The notes beneath the pieces are model-generated. The model saw only the letters and a program-made list of their open reading frames with translations. It was not told the origin of the DNA and searched no databases. The position numbers and the translations under genes are program-made. A stretch of 64,000 bases of DNA from Mesorhizobium sp. (lineage in GTDB: Bacteria; Pseudomonadota; Alphaproteobacteria; Rhizobiales; Rhizobiaceae): the NCBI GenBank assembly GCA_004020645.1, contig SAQL01000013.1:140546-204545 (forward strand), in the 5' to 3' direction. Below, piece after piece: positions 1 to 9,003 of this stretch. Every line of letters starts with the position of its first letter. The stretch's first letter is position 1.

Positions 1-1181
1 ATTGCCAACAGAACTGTCATCATCGCGGCGCCGAACAGCCCCAACTGGGAAAGCACCGCGATCGGCCAGCTCGAGGCCCGCGAGCTTCCCAACCCGACTC
101 CCAGTCCACCTGTATCGAAGAAAGACTGCAGGCTTTTGTAGTTCCAGTAGCTGCGCTCCTGGCCGGAGGCCGATGCGACCTTGTTGATTACCGTGTTGTC
201 GACAAGCTGCAAGACCGGATCCAAGAAATGCGGATAGAACAGACTGGCGGCCATCGCGGAGAGGAGCAAGGGCGGTAGCAACGCGATAAGCAATGCCTCC
301 CCCGACCTTAGCCGACCTGAAGCGAGCGACTTCACGATGGAAAGGACAACGGGCACGGTTACGATTGCAAGACCGACATAGGCGGTCGACGATGTCGACA
401 GCAGCAGGAGAACAAACAGGGCCGCTCCTAACCCCAATGCGTATTTGGATCCGGTCTTGCGCCAATAGGCGTAGGTGAACGCCAGCCCTGCCAGCGATGC
501 CCCACCGAACGACGATGCCTCTGAAAACGCCCCCGTGATCCGCCAAAACCCAGCTTCCCTGACTTGCGTCAGCATGGCATAGTTGGCCGTACGAATCGGG
601 GCGAGGATGTCGCCGGCGCCGATCACCTTGCCCAACAAATCCAGAATGCCCATGAACACGTGCAAGCTGAACCAAAGGAAGAAGCCTCGCCTGATGTCGG
701 CTAACGTGCCGCTGCGCTGAAGCAGCAGACAGGCCGCCAAGAACGTCAGCCCTCCCAGAGTAAAGTATCCCGCCTGAGAGATATTGGCCGATACCGGTGC
801 CAGGGCCGCTTCGTAGACGCCCTTGCCGGTGCGGGAAGTGACGAAGGCGCTTGTCTGCCCTGCAAAGAGCCTCGGAAATAACACCGCTCCGATGCAGACA
901 TAGATCATGAGCGCGCAGACGATCCATGCTGCGCCTATACGAACGAAGACCGTTCCTATTTCCCTCCAGATTCCCTGTCGAGCCAGCGCGGCTACTATTA
1001 CGAGCATATTAAAGACGGTGAAGATAAGCGGCGATGAGCCGCCAAGCGAGGTTATCGTCCCGATTGCCGTCGCTCCAAAAGCCAGAGAGGCAATCAGCGC
1101 AGTGATCATCGACCAGCGCATATAAACGACGAGGGCCAGGAGTCCCGTGCAAATTAAAATCCCAACGACGGAAACCTGCAT
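1..1181 (-). CDS. O-antigen ligase / exopolysaccharide polymerase-like membrane protein (3' end outside window)
   Basis: The minus strand is open from an ATG at 1181 to the window edge, giving at least 393 residues without a stop. A GGAGGGG ribosome-binding site lies a few bases upstream of the ATG. The protein is a chain of hydrophobic helices; polar segments include RTANYAMLTQVREAGFWR, FSEASSFGG and GVGLGSSRASSW, in the style of Wzy/WaaL/ExoQ polysaccharide polymerases and ligases, which join repeat units at the periplasmic face of the inner membrane. The gene is followed downstream (off-window) by unknown sequence and sits next to ExoY- and ExoP-like genes, supporting a role in exopolysaccharide polymerisation. 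Polymerase and ligase cannot be separated from sequence alone. The family call is by topology and motif style, so moderately sure. Confidence 0.75.
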   Translation of the reverse strand, partial: MQVSVVGILICTGLLALVVYMRWSMITALIASLAFGATAIGTITSLGGSSPLIFTVFNMLVIVAALARQGIWREIGTVFVRIGAAWIVCALMIYVCIGAVLFPRLFAGQTSAFVTSRTGKGVYEAALAPVSANISQAGYFTLGGLTFLAACLLLQRSGTLADIRRGFFLWFSLHVFMGILDLLGKVIGAGDILAPIRTANYAMLTQVREAGFWRITGAFSEASSFGGASLAGLAFTYAYWRKTGSKYALGLGAALFVLLLLSTSSTAYVGLAIVTVPVVLSIVKSLASGRLRSGEALLIALLPPLLLSAMAASLFYPHFLDPVLQLVDNTVINKVASASGQERSYWNYKSLQSFFDTGGLGVGLGSSRASSWPIAVLSQLGLFGAAMMTVLLA

Positions 1182-1331
1182 TTCACCCCTCCGACGATCA
1201 ATGATCCAGGCCCTGACTGCGCCGCCGGAACCGCTTGGCTAATTGTTGGCTTCACAGAAACGAGCGACTCTGATTTCCTTGGGACAGGGTTGATCTCGCG
1301 CAGCCTAAATTGACCCTGGGAGGAGGTCGCC

Positions 1332-1586
1332 GTGCTGCTTGCTATTGTCGGCGTTGCGGGTGTTGCCCTGATAATAGGGCTTACGCTGCGCGCGCCGGCG
1401 CTGATAGTGGCGACATTGGTGGTGATCGTCGGCAGCATCGTTACGAGCAGTTTTCTCCACCTGTCTGTTCAAACCAGCGTCCGATCGACACTCTACCTTG
1501 TTGTCGTCACCCAAATTGCCTACCTGGTCGGCCTTGCAATTGCCGTGCTGCGGCACCGCCCGGGGCGTCAACGGCGTGGGCGATAA
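1332..1586 (+). CDS. Small integral membrane protein, unknown function
   Basis: An 84-residue protein beginning at GTG, preceded by a strong GGGAGGAGG site at 1317-1326. It has two to three hydrophobic stretches (LLAIVGVAGVALIIGLTL, LIVATLVVIVGSIV, YLVVVTQIAYLVGLAIAVL) and a basic tail (RHRPGRQRRGR), so it should sit in the inner membrane. It diverges from the polymerase-like gene and converges on the ExoY-like gene. Small membrane proteins that modulate ExoY (ExoX type) occur in rhizobial exopolysaccharide clusters, so such a role is possible, but nothing in the sequence proves it. No family recognised. Confidence 0.6.
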   Translation: MLLAIVGVAGVALIIGLTLRAPALIVATLVVIVGSIVTSSFLHLSVQTSVRSTLYLVVVTQIAYLVGLAIAVLRHRPGRQRRGR

Positions 1587-1629
1587 TCCGTTGAGGCCGT
1601 TTGTGCTGCACCCCCTGGCCTCGCCAAGT

Positions 1630-2523
1630 TCAGGAGGTCTGGTCAAACTTCATGATGGCCGGTATTGTCCGCATCAGGATCGAAAGATCGCGGCGCAGAG
1701 ACCATGTTCGAACGTACTGCGTATCCAGTAATACGCGATGTGAATACTCGGTCATGTTTCTCCCGTTTATCTGCCAGAGGCCGGTCAGTCCTGGCCGCGT
1801 CTTCAAATATTCGTGCGACGCGGCGCCATAGCGGTACAATTCGTCGGCAACGACAGGTCGCGGTCCGACGCAACTCATGTCACCACGCAGGATGTTGAAT
1901 AGCTGCGGCAGCTCATCCAGGCTCGATTTGCGAAGCATGCTTCCGAGAAACAGGATACGCGGATCGCACTTCAGTTTCTGGTTGGCTGCCCATTCCTGGG
2001 CGGCTTGTGGATTGCAGCTCAGATGCCGTTCGAGCACCTCCTCGGCATTCGGTACCATGGTGCGGAACTTGTAGCAGTCGAAGGCCTTTCCGTTGAATCC
2101 AATACGCCGGTGAACGAACAGCACCGGACCGCCTGTCGTGGCCTTGATCAGTAGCGCGATCAGAACCAAGATCGGACCGGCCAGAATGAGCGCTGTCGAG
2201 GCTACCATCAGATCCAGCAACCTCTTGGCCCAACCGCCGAGAGGCTGTCGGCGGTCGCCCCGCGCATCTTCAATGCTTGCCGTTTGCATATCCGGCTCAA
2301 GCGAAACGGTGCCATTGTCATGGCTTGCGTTGAGTTGAGGCGACGAAAGGTCTGGCGTGTTCGATGTGGCGGCCGCGCTGCTTTCAAGCCGAAGAGGCAA
2401 TGTCGCCGCAGGCCTGGCTCCGACCAGAATGGCCCAGTCTTCGTTGGCCCAGTCTTCCATGGCCAAGTCTTCAATGGCCAAGTCTTCGCACGGTCGCAGG
2501 TTGCTTTCGATCACGTTGGACAT
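1630..2523 (-). CDS. exoY: ExoY-like undecaprenyl-phosphate sugar (galactosyl) phosphotransferase
   Basis: A 297-residue bacterial sugar transferase. It should move a sugar-1-phosphate from a UDP-sugar to undecaprenyl phosphate at the inner membrane, the first step of exopolysaccharide repeat-unit assembly. The family core is complete: KRLLDLMVAS and one membrane helix around residues 95-125, then GPVLFVHRRIGFNGK, YKFRTMV, KSSLDELPQLFNILRGDMS, VGPRPV and the C-terminal RPGLTGLWQINGR. The N-terminal ~85 residues are variable and contain four tandem copies of a five-residue ED(L/W)A(I/M/N) unit. Neighbouring polymerase- and ExoP-like genes fit an exopolysaccharide cluster. The exact sugar (galactose or glucose) is not decided by sequence; the symbol follows closest family style. 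Confidence 0.88.
   Translation of the reverse strand: MSNVIESNLRPCEDLAIEDLAMEDWANEDWAILVGARPAATLPLRLESSAAATSNTPDLSSPQLNASHDNGTVSLEPDMQTASIEDARGDRRQPLGGWAKRLLDLMVASTALILAGPILVLIALLIKATTGGPVLFVHRRIGFNGKAFDCYKFRTMVPNAEEVLERHLSCNPQAAQEWAANQKLKCDPRILFLGSMLRKSSLDELPQLFNILRGDMSCVGPRPVVADELYRYGAASHEYLKTRPGLTGLWQINGRNMTEYSHRVLLDTQYVRTWSLRRDLSILMRTIPAIMKFDQTS
2430..2489. repeat. Four tandem 15-bp repeats inside the ExoY-like gene
   Basis: Four consecutive 15-base units (2430-2444, 2445-2459, 2460-2474, 2475-2489), each close to TGGCC(C/A)AGTCTTC plus two variable bases. They are in frame and encode four acidic pentapeptides near the N terminus of the sugar transferase. The array is a likely site of slipped-strand copy-number change that would lengthen or shorten the cytoplasmic N-terminal tail without a frameshift. 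Confidence 0.85.
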
Positions 2524-2846
2524 CTCTGCTTGCGCCCGATTTCAGCTGTTTTTCGTTTGCATTTTGTCGACGACGGATGATCTCCGGCAAGCAAGGAAAA
2601 GGTGGTAGATTGGGGATGATTGGCAGCGGGGGCTACCCCCTATGATGCTAGGCTGGGTACGGACGAATGGCTGCTCCGTCCAATGACTGGCACGATATCG
2701 GAATCGATCGTTCGTCTCGCGGTTCTCTGCGCCGCCTGCAAGGGGCGCAGATTCATTTTGACAGGCAGTGTTCGAATTGACAGGCGGTGTCGAGACTTGC
2801 CGCTGGGCTCGCGCTCGACCGACACCGCTGCGAGGAAGACAGGGTG
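2524..2846. other. Intergenic region upstream of the ExoY-like gene
   Basis: About 320 bases between the ExoY-like start and the ExoP-like stop. No credible gene is seen. A short perfect hairpin, GGGGG-CTA-CCCCC, lies at 2628-2640. The promoter of the ExoY-like gene should lie here, but I could not place a convincing -35/-10 pair. Confidence 0.5.
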
Positions 2847-4793
2847 TCAGCGCGGTGCTTGGCCTGCGCGCTTCCGGTAACGATGAGCCGAAACAGAACG
2901 AACACGTGTCATCAACACGCCAAGGACGGACGAATTGGTGTTTTTGAGTGTCTGCGTCAGGTCTTCCAGTTGATCAAGCGGCGTCACGCCCCACTGCGCC
3001 ACCACAATCACGCCATCAAGAAGCGGGCAGACAGCAAGCCCTTCGGCACCTGAACTAAACGATGGGAGCTCAACAATGACGACGCTGTAGGCGTCAACGT
3101 CGCTCAGTAATTTCTCCATGTTATCGGGAACAAGCAAATTCGTCGAATTCGACACATCGTTCTTCAAGTAATAAAACGATGTCTTTTCAATAAACTGGAT
3201 TTGCTTGCCGATATCTTTGGGGCTCCCGGAATCTCCATCGATCACGTTGAGATCGGAGGACAAGAGAAGTTCGTTGGCCAGTGCCGACCTATGGTCGGCG
3301 TTGATCACGAGGGTCGTTGTGCCCGACACTCCACACAGGGCCGCCAGATTGCTTACAACGGTGCTCTTTCCATCACCGGGGGACACGGATGTGATTCCGA
3401 TGCGACGTCTTGAATGGGTGGCCCCGGCCAAGCCCATGATCGCCTTGAAGCTCCTGAGGCTGCCGCTGAAAGAAGAGTCTGGATTCCTGAGCACCTCGTC
3501 AAGCCGGCCAAAACCACCCCGCCTGAAACTGACCGGCGGCAATTCTCCAATACAGGCTAGGCCCAGTTCGCGGCGGATCTGATGCGGCGTCCTCACGTTG
3601 CGATCGAGGCCGCGTCGCACCACGGCGAACCCGATGCCAGCCACCAGTCCGGCAAGTGCGCCAAAGGCGAGGATCAGCGTCTTGCGCGGCCGACTTGCTT
3701 TCTTTGGGCTCGTTGCGGATGTAATGACACGAGCGTTGGCGATCAGATAAAGCTGCTGGTCGACCGAGTTCGTATACGCCCCGAGCAGGCTTTCATACAT
3801 CTTGCGATAGGTGTCGGCGGTAACTTCCAACTGCTCTAGCGTAGTCTGGCGTGTTGGCTGTTCTTCGCTGGGCGCGAGACCCTGTCCCTCGATGGGCGTC
3901 TCGTCCTGACCTATGCTGTAGTCGTGTTTTGCGCGAAACTGCTGGACGACCCTGGTCGCCCTGTTCATCTGATCGCCAACCTCCCGCATCCGCCTTTCCA
4001 ACCATGCGATGCCTTCGCCGGCCGCTTTTGTTGTCGTTTGCACTTGCTCACGCACGAACGCCTCCGCCGTGGCGTTTGCGACGCGTGCCGCTAATGCCGG
4101 GTCCAGAGACTGGAACGAAATGTCTATTGCATACGACACACCGACACGCTGGACATCCAGGCCATCGTTGAAAATCTCGACGGCGCTACGCCGACGCTCG
4201 GATTCCAGCTGCGGACTGTTCGTTTCTATTCGATCCGGCCAAGGCAGCGCTCGTTGGAAGAAATTCGTCAACGCGGCGTAGCTGGTATCGAGCCCGCCGG
4301 CCTCAACGACACTCATCCAGGCCCTGCGAAACCTCTCGCCGATGGTCGGACCGTGCATATCCCTGAACGTCGGATTGTCCATGAGTCCAAGGTCATCGAT
4401 CACCATCATCGCGATCTTCTGGGAGCGCAGAACTGCGAGCTGGCTCTCGACCTGAGCGGTATCGAGCGACAGATTCACTTCGGCGGGTTGCTGCTGAAGG
4501 TTTCTGGGTATCTTTGGTTCGATCAGGATCTGGGTGCGCGCGGTATAAATAGAATCCGAGGTAGCAAAGTAAAACGTGGCGCAAACGATTCCGGCGACGA
4601 TGAACGCCAGAATCGAGAAGAGATACTGCCGAACAAATGAAACAACGTCAGCGAGGCTGATAAAGTCCTGCGCGGCATCCGCTCCGAGCCAGGGCTTGTG
4701 AGCAGTTGCCGTCAACGGCCGGTCTAGCATGGCTTCAATCCAAATCTGCAACAAAAAGAGCGGCGAACTGCAACGGTCGAGCAGGATCGCCAC
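2847..4793 (-). CDS. ExoP/Wzc-like polysaccharide co-polymerase with degenerate P-loop domain
   Basis: A 648-residue inner-membrane protein that should set exopolysaccharide chain length. Order: cytoplasmic N terminus, first helix near residue 55, periplasmic Wzz region with the IYTARTQILIEP segment and coiled coil, second helix near residue 370 (LILAFGALAGLVAGIGFAVV), then a cytoplasmic P-loop domain. Walker A is intact (SPGDGKST, near residue 475), but the Walker A' segment reads VINADHRS (usually DAD or DxD) and the Walker B segment reads VIVELPS (usually DTPP). The C terminus ends in RYRKRAGQAPR, with no tyrosine cluster. This argues against an active BY-kinase. The first start is GTG at 4793 without a clear ribosome site; ATG at 4730 (removing 21 residues) is an equally good start. 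Confidence 0.85.
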   Translation of the reverse strand: MAILLDRCSSPLFLLQIWIEAMLDRPLTATAHKPWLGADAAQDFISLADVVSFVRQYLFSILAFIVAGIVCATFYFATSDSIYTARTQILIEPKIPRNLQQQPAEVNLSLDTAQVESQLAVLRSQKIAMMVIDDLGLMDNPTFRDMHGPTIGERFRRAWMSVVEAGGLDTSYAALTNFFQRALPWPDRIETNSPQLESERRRSAVEIFNDGLDVQRVGVSYAIDISFQSLDPALAARVANATAEAFVREQVQTTTKAAGEGIAWLERRMREVGDQMNRATRVVQQFRAKHDYSIGQDETPIEGQGLAPSEEQPTRQTTLEQLEVTADTYRKMYESLLGAYTNSVDQQLYLIANARVITSATSPKKASRPRKTLILAFGALAGLVAGIGFAVVRRGLDRNVRTPHQIRRELGLACIGELPPVSFRRGGFGRLDEVLRNPDSSFSGSLRSFKAIMGLAGATHSRRRIGITSVSPGDGKSTVVSNLAALCGVSGTTTLVINADHRSALANELLLSSDLNVIDGDSGSPKDIGKQIQFIEKTSFYYLKNDVSNSTNLLVPDNMEKLLSDVDAYSVVIVELPSFSSGAEGLAVCPLLDGVIVVAQWGVTPLDQLEDLTQTLKNTNSSVLGVLMTRVRSVSAHRYRKRAGQAPR

Positions 4794-4848
4794 CGACGGG
4801 CCCCATTGCCAGCATGCAGCCGTGCCACTGTCATGACGACAAAACCGT

Positions 4849-5619
4849 TTAGCTCGGTCGGCTCAACACGTGGACGCCAGGAAACATCTCATTGAGCTTG
4901 TAGACGACCTCCGTCCTGTTGGTCGCCTTCAGCTTCTTCATGATGTTGCGGATATGGACCTTGACCGTGCTCTCTCGGAGGTTGAGCTCGTGAGCGATTA
5001 TCTTGTTCGCCTTCCCGCGCCTGAGAGCCTGGACGACTTCTTCTTGCCGCTCCGTGAACACGCTCGCCATGGGCCTTGTCATTTCGACGGTTGTGTCGAT
5101 TGCCTTGTGCTGGGCAAGCACGCTGCTTGCAGGGACAAATGTGCCACCGGCAAGCACAAGATTTACGGCTTCAACACAGATCTCGAAACGGATCGACGAA
5201 GGGATGTAGGCTTTTGCGCCATAATTCAACGCCTTCAGAATCTGCTCTAAATCGTCGGTATCGGCCAAAATCACCACTGGTATCGGGTGGGCCTCATTCA
5301 CGAGATCGGCGATTTCGCTGCCGGTCCTTGCATCTGTCACCTTTCGGCTGCCCACGTTCAGCAGAATAGCCGATATCGACAGTACATTCTCTTGATGCCG
5401 CCACTCTTCGATCGAACCGAACGACAGGATTTCCTTCCCGATGCCATAGGCGGTCAGGCATTGCGCAAGACATTGTCGGTCAAGCACTCGCTCATCCAGC
5501 AGAGCCAGGCAGGATTCGGCTAAGCCGTGTCTATGAAGATGTATTCCATTCCCGGTCGTCCGCGATACGAATTCCAGTGCACCGGGTGATTTGCTATCCA
5601 TTTGAATTGTCGGAACCAT
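4849..5619 (-). CDS. LuxR-family transcriptional regulator with degenerate receiver
   Basis: A 256-residue regulator. The ATG at 5619 is chosen because a GGGGAG site precedes it; a TTG at 5634 would overlap that site. Residues ~35-150 form a receiver-like fold (CLALLDERVLDRQCLAQCL, AILLNVGSR, IPVVILADTDD), but the expected phospho-acceptor aspartate after the third strand is replaced (LLNVG). A typical LuxR/GerE helix-turn-helix lies at ~190-245 (TERQEEVVQALRRGKANK, STVKVHIRNIMKKLKA). It lies next to and in the same direction as the exopolysaccharide genes, so it may regulate them in response to a signal other than phosphorylation. The target is inferred from position only. Confidence 0.85.
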   Translation of the reverse strand: MVPTIQMDSKSPGALEFVSRTTGNGIHLHRHGLAESCLALLDERVLDRQCLAQCLTAYGIGKEILSFGSIEEWRHQENVLSISAILLNVGSRKVTDARTGSEIADLVNEAHPIPVVILADTDDLEQILKALNYGAKAYIPSSIRFEICVEAVNLVLAGGTFVPASSVLAQHKAIDTTVEMTRPMASVFTERQEEVVQALRRGKANKIIAHELNLRESTVKVHIRNIMKKLKATNRTEVVYKLNEMFPGVHVLSRPS

Positions 5620-5808
5620 GAACTTACTCCCCAAACTTTACCCATGTTTCGAGACCAGTACGAGATGGACTTCAGGCAAATACTATTTCCCACGAGCGAT
5701 GTTCTGTTCGCGTCGCCTTCACTATAACTGTGGGATTCCCAAGCCCCACTATGGAACAGCACTGCCCCGTCAATAATGTTTATCGGCCAAAAGATGCGCC
5801 TTCACTAA

Positions 5809-5829
5809 TTTAGGTTAACAAAACCTAAA
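5809..5829. repeat. AT-rich inverted repeat
   Basis: TTTAGGTT and AACCTAAA are perfect 8-base inverted arms separated by AACAA. The site lies between the Crp-type operon (ending at 5836 or 6029) and the LuxR-type gene. It could be a weak terminator for the former or an operator for the latter; it lacks a clean T-run on either strand. Confidence 0.45.
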
Positions 5830-5835
5830 AAATTT

Positions 5836-6036
5836 CTACTCCTTCACTTGGCCTAATTCATTCGGTGTACGAATGAGGGTATCAGAGAACACACCGACCG
5901 GAATCTGGATCTCGCGTTGTTTGCCAGGCGCGGGTAGTCGCCGAACATAAAGACAGCCGGCTTCGCCGATGGCGGTGTGGCTTTGACGCGCGTCGCGCCA
6001 CCCTTGGCGTCGTGCACCAATGTAAGTGTCAACCAT
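5836..6036 (-). CDS. Possible small protein coupled to the Crp-type gene
   Basis: A 66-residue reading frame whose ATG (6036) overlaps the stop of the upstream Crp-type regulator in the arrangement ATGGTTGA. That 8-base overlap is typical of translational coupling and is the main reason to list it. The sequence contains MVDTYIGARRQGWRD and KQREIQIPVGVFSDTLI. No family is recognised and no strong ribosome site is present. It could be a chance open frame. Confidence 0.35.
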   Translation of the reverse strand: MVDTYIGARRQGWRDARQSHTAIGEAGCLYVRRLPAPGKQREIQIPVGVFSDTLIRTPNELGQVKE

Positions 6037-6748
6037 CGATATACCTGTCATCGAATTCGGCAAATTTCGTTACGCCCTGCCGATCCAGCACGCGGACATG
6101 ACCTTGGCGGAACTCCAGAAACCCGCGCTCCCGCAATTCCCGCAGCATTCGATTGACATGGACGGGCGTCAGCCCGAGCGCGTCCGCGAGGTCGTACTGG
6201 GTGAGAGGGCATGCATAGCCAGTGCGGCTGACAGTGCCGACGCGCTCCAATCGCGCTCTCAGTTCGAGCAGCAGGTGCGCTGTACGCGCCAAGGCGCTGC
6301 GTCGACCTACATTGGTTAGGTGTTGGGCAACAATCGCTCTCTGGCGCGCGAGAGTTTCGAGAAAAAGGGAGGCTATGTAGGGCGACTTCGCTGCGCCAAG
6401 AGCAAGTGTCTTGGTCGAGGCTTCTAACACCGCAAGGTCGGTTTGAGCCACAAATGTCTCAAGAGCAGTGCCCGAGTACGTCTGTGGCCGGACAATGTCG
6501 CCCTTCAGCGCAAAGTCCAAAATCTGTCGCTGGCCACCGGCAAGATCATGAGAAATGCATCCCCAGCCAGACTCTATTATGAAGACGCGATCGCCGTCCT
6601 CGCCCTGATTGACGATAGCGGTTTCCGCCGCATATCGCTTTGGCACGAAGCCTAGCGCCTTGATATACGCCTTATCGTCGCTTTTGACTGCGACTGACGT
6701 CGGCCGGTGTTCATTCTCACTCAATAAAAGGCTTGTAGCATACGTCAT
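6029..6748 (-). CDS. Crp/Fnr-family transcriptional regulator
   Basis: A 239-residue regulator. Residues ~30-130 form a cyclic-nucleotide-binding-type jelly roll (AAETAIVNQGEDGDRVFIIE, GGQRQILDFALKGDIVR). Residues ~150-230 form the Crp-type winged helix, with PLTQYDLADALGLTPVHVNR as the recognition helix region and RGFLEFRQGHVRVLD as the wing. No cysteine cluster for an Fe-S centre is seen, so it is not an FNR-type oxygen sensor. This group in rhizobia often lacks cAMP-contact residues; its ligand is unknown. It is preceded by about 1 kb with no convincing gene. Confidence 0.88.
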   Translation of the reverse strand: MTYATSLLLSENEHRPTSVAVKSDDKAYIKALGFVPKRYAAETAIVNQGEDGDRVFIIESGWGCISHDLAGGQRQILDFALKGDIVRPQTYSGTALETFVAQTDLAVLEASTKTLALGAAKSPYIASLFLETLARQRAIVAQHLTNVGRRSALARTAHLLLELRARLERVGTVSRTGYACPLTQYDLADALGLTPVHVNRMLRELRERGFLEFRQGHVRVLDRQGVTKFAEFDDRYIDG

Positions 6749-7791
6749 TCGAACCCCGCCAATCCGCCCCTAGATAACCTCCCTACGCAAAAACGTACTC
6801 CAGCTTTGACATGTTGAGTACCCTGCGCGGGCTACAACCAATGGGTGATATTGCACTGCACTCTCACAAAAAGGCAAGGATCACGCCTGATCGAGCGCAG
6901 TAGGACCCGATATTCATCATAAAGTTTGACCGACTCTCTGCACCATCCATTCGAATGGCAAGGCCTCCGGCGGTCGGAAGCGCTTGGTGACACCAGCCAC
7001 TCACCGTGCAACTTTCGAACACGCACGCTTACGGATCGCTTACGACCTTCGGTGTGACTGGCCCGCCGTACCCAAGCATCGCTGCTGACTTGAGGTCGCG
7101 CTGACGTTGTCCGGCGCGAACCGCCCGGTCGATCGGGCGGAACGTGCCACTTCTTTATGCAACCCTCTGATTTCACTCGCAGGTAACACCTCGGAATGCT
7201 CCAACTCGAGCAGCACCGATTCACTCAAGTGCAATGCTGCAAGCCGCTGCAGGTCAGCTGCCTCACAGGACCAGCAGCTCGCCACTGGGGCCGGCACGAT
7301 ATTTTCTCTTTGCCGTGATGATGTTTCAACGGACAAGAGCGTTAGTTCACACGCTCGGAACTACTCCGGCTCGATGAGTAACCTTCGCCGCAGTTCCAGG
7401 ACCCGGAATGGGTCGATTGACGCCCCTCTTTCGAGCCAAACTGTCTCCGGTTTCAGCCGCGACAGTGGCAAGGTATACCTCATTCGCGGTAGCTATGACT
7501 CCCCGACTATCTCGCAAATGCGAAGAGACCGCCTGCCACGTACCCGGAAGAGGGTATGTCTGGAGTGCCGATGCCACCGACCGAAGGCCGTGCAACGGGG
7601 GGCGCATCGGCTTTTGCGCATCATGGAATCCAGCGCTTAGGACGAGCGGCACTTCAACCGCCTTAATTGCGCTCCATAGCGTGAACGCTCCACCGCCAAA
7701 TTGGTACACCCTTGGCGGACTGAGCTCAGGTCACGCTGAAAATGTCGCCTGACTCGGGCAGGACCTGCTGTTGACGTAGTCGGCCCGCATC
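6749..7791. other. Region without a confident gene
   Basis: About 1 kb holding several overlapping open frames on both strands, none with a good ribosome site, recognisable domain or neighbour linkage. The minus-strand frame at 7347-7709 contains YQFGGGAFTLWSAIKAVEVP and may be a worn fragment of a polysaccharide-modifying enzyme, but I cannot support a family. Read as decayed or non-coding DNA between the regulator and the acyltransferase. Confidence 0.5.
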
Positions 7792-9003
7792 TCATCGGTT
7801 ACGTCCCCACTGCTCACCACCCAATAGCCGTGGGGTTTCCTGATTCCCTATCGGGGACGCTAAACCGCCACGTCGATCTCGTTTGGCGGCGGGTTTGGGG
7901 AACCGTCCCCTGACGGCGTTTTGAATCCTCTTTTCCAACCACATAACGGCCATGCTCAAACCTAAAACGAGCAGGATGGAGAGAACGAAAACAATGGGCA
8001 TTGGAAAACCTAATGAAAACAACCACCACACCATAACCATCCCAAATGAATAGTGATTCAAATATATAGGATAGCTTATTCCTCCAATATACTTCACTAG
8101 TGCGTTGCGCCTATAAATCTTATGCTTAACGAACTCACCATATTTTATTCCAGCGGCCATTGCGTACATGCAGATCAACCAAATTATCACTGCTGATAGC
8201 TTGTACTCATAACCGCGTTCAATCGAAATAAAGATCTCCACAGTGCTCATACTGCCAAAAAGCAATAACAATACTGCCTTCCACGCATGGTTCCCCATTC
8301 TGAGATGGTCATCACCATCGTTCTTGACAAGAAAGAAGATCATACCTGCAGCGAAGAAAACGCCGTGCTGCAGCAGGAGCAGTTTGAAGGGGAACCGCGA
8401 AAGCACTAAAATCGCTTCCTCCGACCACGAGGACGGCGGCAGCAAATGCAACCCGGAGACAATAAGAAGGTATGCCGAGCTGGAAAACCCTATTATTTTG
8501 GCCAGATCATAGAGTGATAAACGAAACCTCGACAAAATTGACGCGGCCACCAAGACGTAAAATACGGCCTCGACGACGAGAGACCATACGACCCCGTCGA
8601 TATAAGGGCCCTTAGGAGACAACGTTACCGATCTGCAAAAATCCATCAGAAGATGGGAAAAATCCTCGCCATAAAGAGCTCGTGCGGCCAGGCTGACGAG
8701 CGCGGACAGCCACAAGGCTGGCAATATACGCGTAGCGCGCATGCGCGCGAAACGCAGCGCGTGCGACGCCCCCCCTTCGCCTGAGGCGCTCATGGCAATG
8801 ACAAACCCGGAAATTACGAAAAAAACTTCGACCCCTACAGCACCCAAACCGGCAAATGCCGACAGAAAACCGAAGGCGACATCGCTGCCCTCGGCGACTG
8901 ACGCACTGCTCCAGGCGAATGTCGCGAAATGGTTCAGTAACACCAAAAGCGCTGCAAAAATGCGCAAGAAGTCCAAGACGTGGTAGTGGACATTGCGTTC
9001 CAT
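7792..9003 (-). CDS. Acyltransferase 3 family membrane protein (OafA/ExoZ type)
   Basis: A 403-residue multi-pass inner-membrane acyltransferase that should transfer an acyl (often acetyl or succinyl) group to a cell-surface polysaccharide. The family N terminus is clear: FLRIFAALLVLLNHFATF, with the conserved histidine near residue 21, followed by VGVEVFFVISGFVI. About ten hydrophobic helices follow, including YPIYLNHYSFGMVMVWWLF near the end. The coding sequence is visibly richer in A and T than its neighbours and is flanked by gene-poor DNA, suggesting transfer from elsewhere. The acceptor polymer is unknown; the nearby exopolysaccharide genes are the natural candidate. Confidence 0.88.
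   Translation of the reverse strand: MERNVHYHVLDFLRIFAALLVLLNHFATFAWSSASVAEGSDVAFGFLSAFAGLGAVGVEVFFVISGFVIAMSASGEGGASHALRFARMRATRILPALWLSALVSLAARALYGEDFSHLLMDFCRSVTLSPKGPYIDGVVWSLVVEAVFYVLVAASILSRFRLSLYDLAKIIGFSSSAYLLIVSGLHLLPPSSWSEEAILVLSRFPFKLLLLQHGVFFAAGMIFFLVKNDGDDHLRMGNHAWKAVLLLLFGSMSTVEIFISIERGYEYKLSAVIIWLICMYAMAAGIKYGEFVKHKIYRRNALVKYIGGISYPIYLNHYSFGMVMVWWLFSLGFPMPIVFVLSILLVLGLSMAVMWLEKRIQNAVRGRFPKPAAKRDRRGGLASPIGNQETPRLLGGEQWGRNR

Noticed and set aside
6749..7791. Genes in the 1-kb gap before the acyltransferase
   Set aside because: Four overlapping frames lack ribosome sites, domains and neighbour linkage; only a vague enzyme-like stretch is visible.
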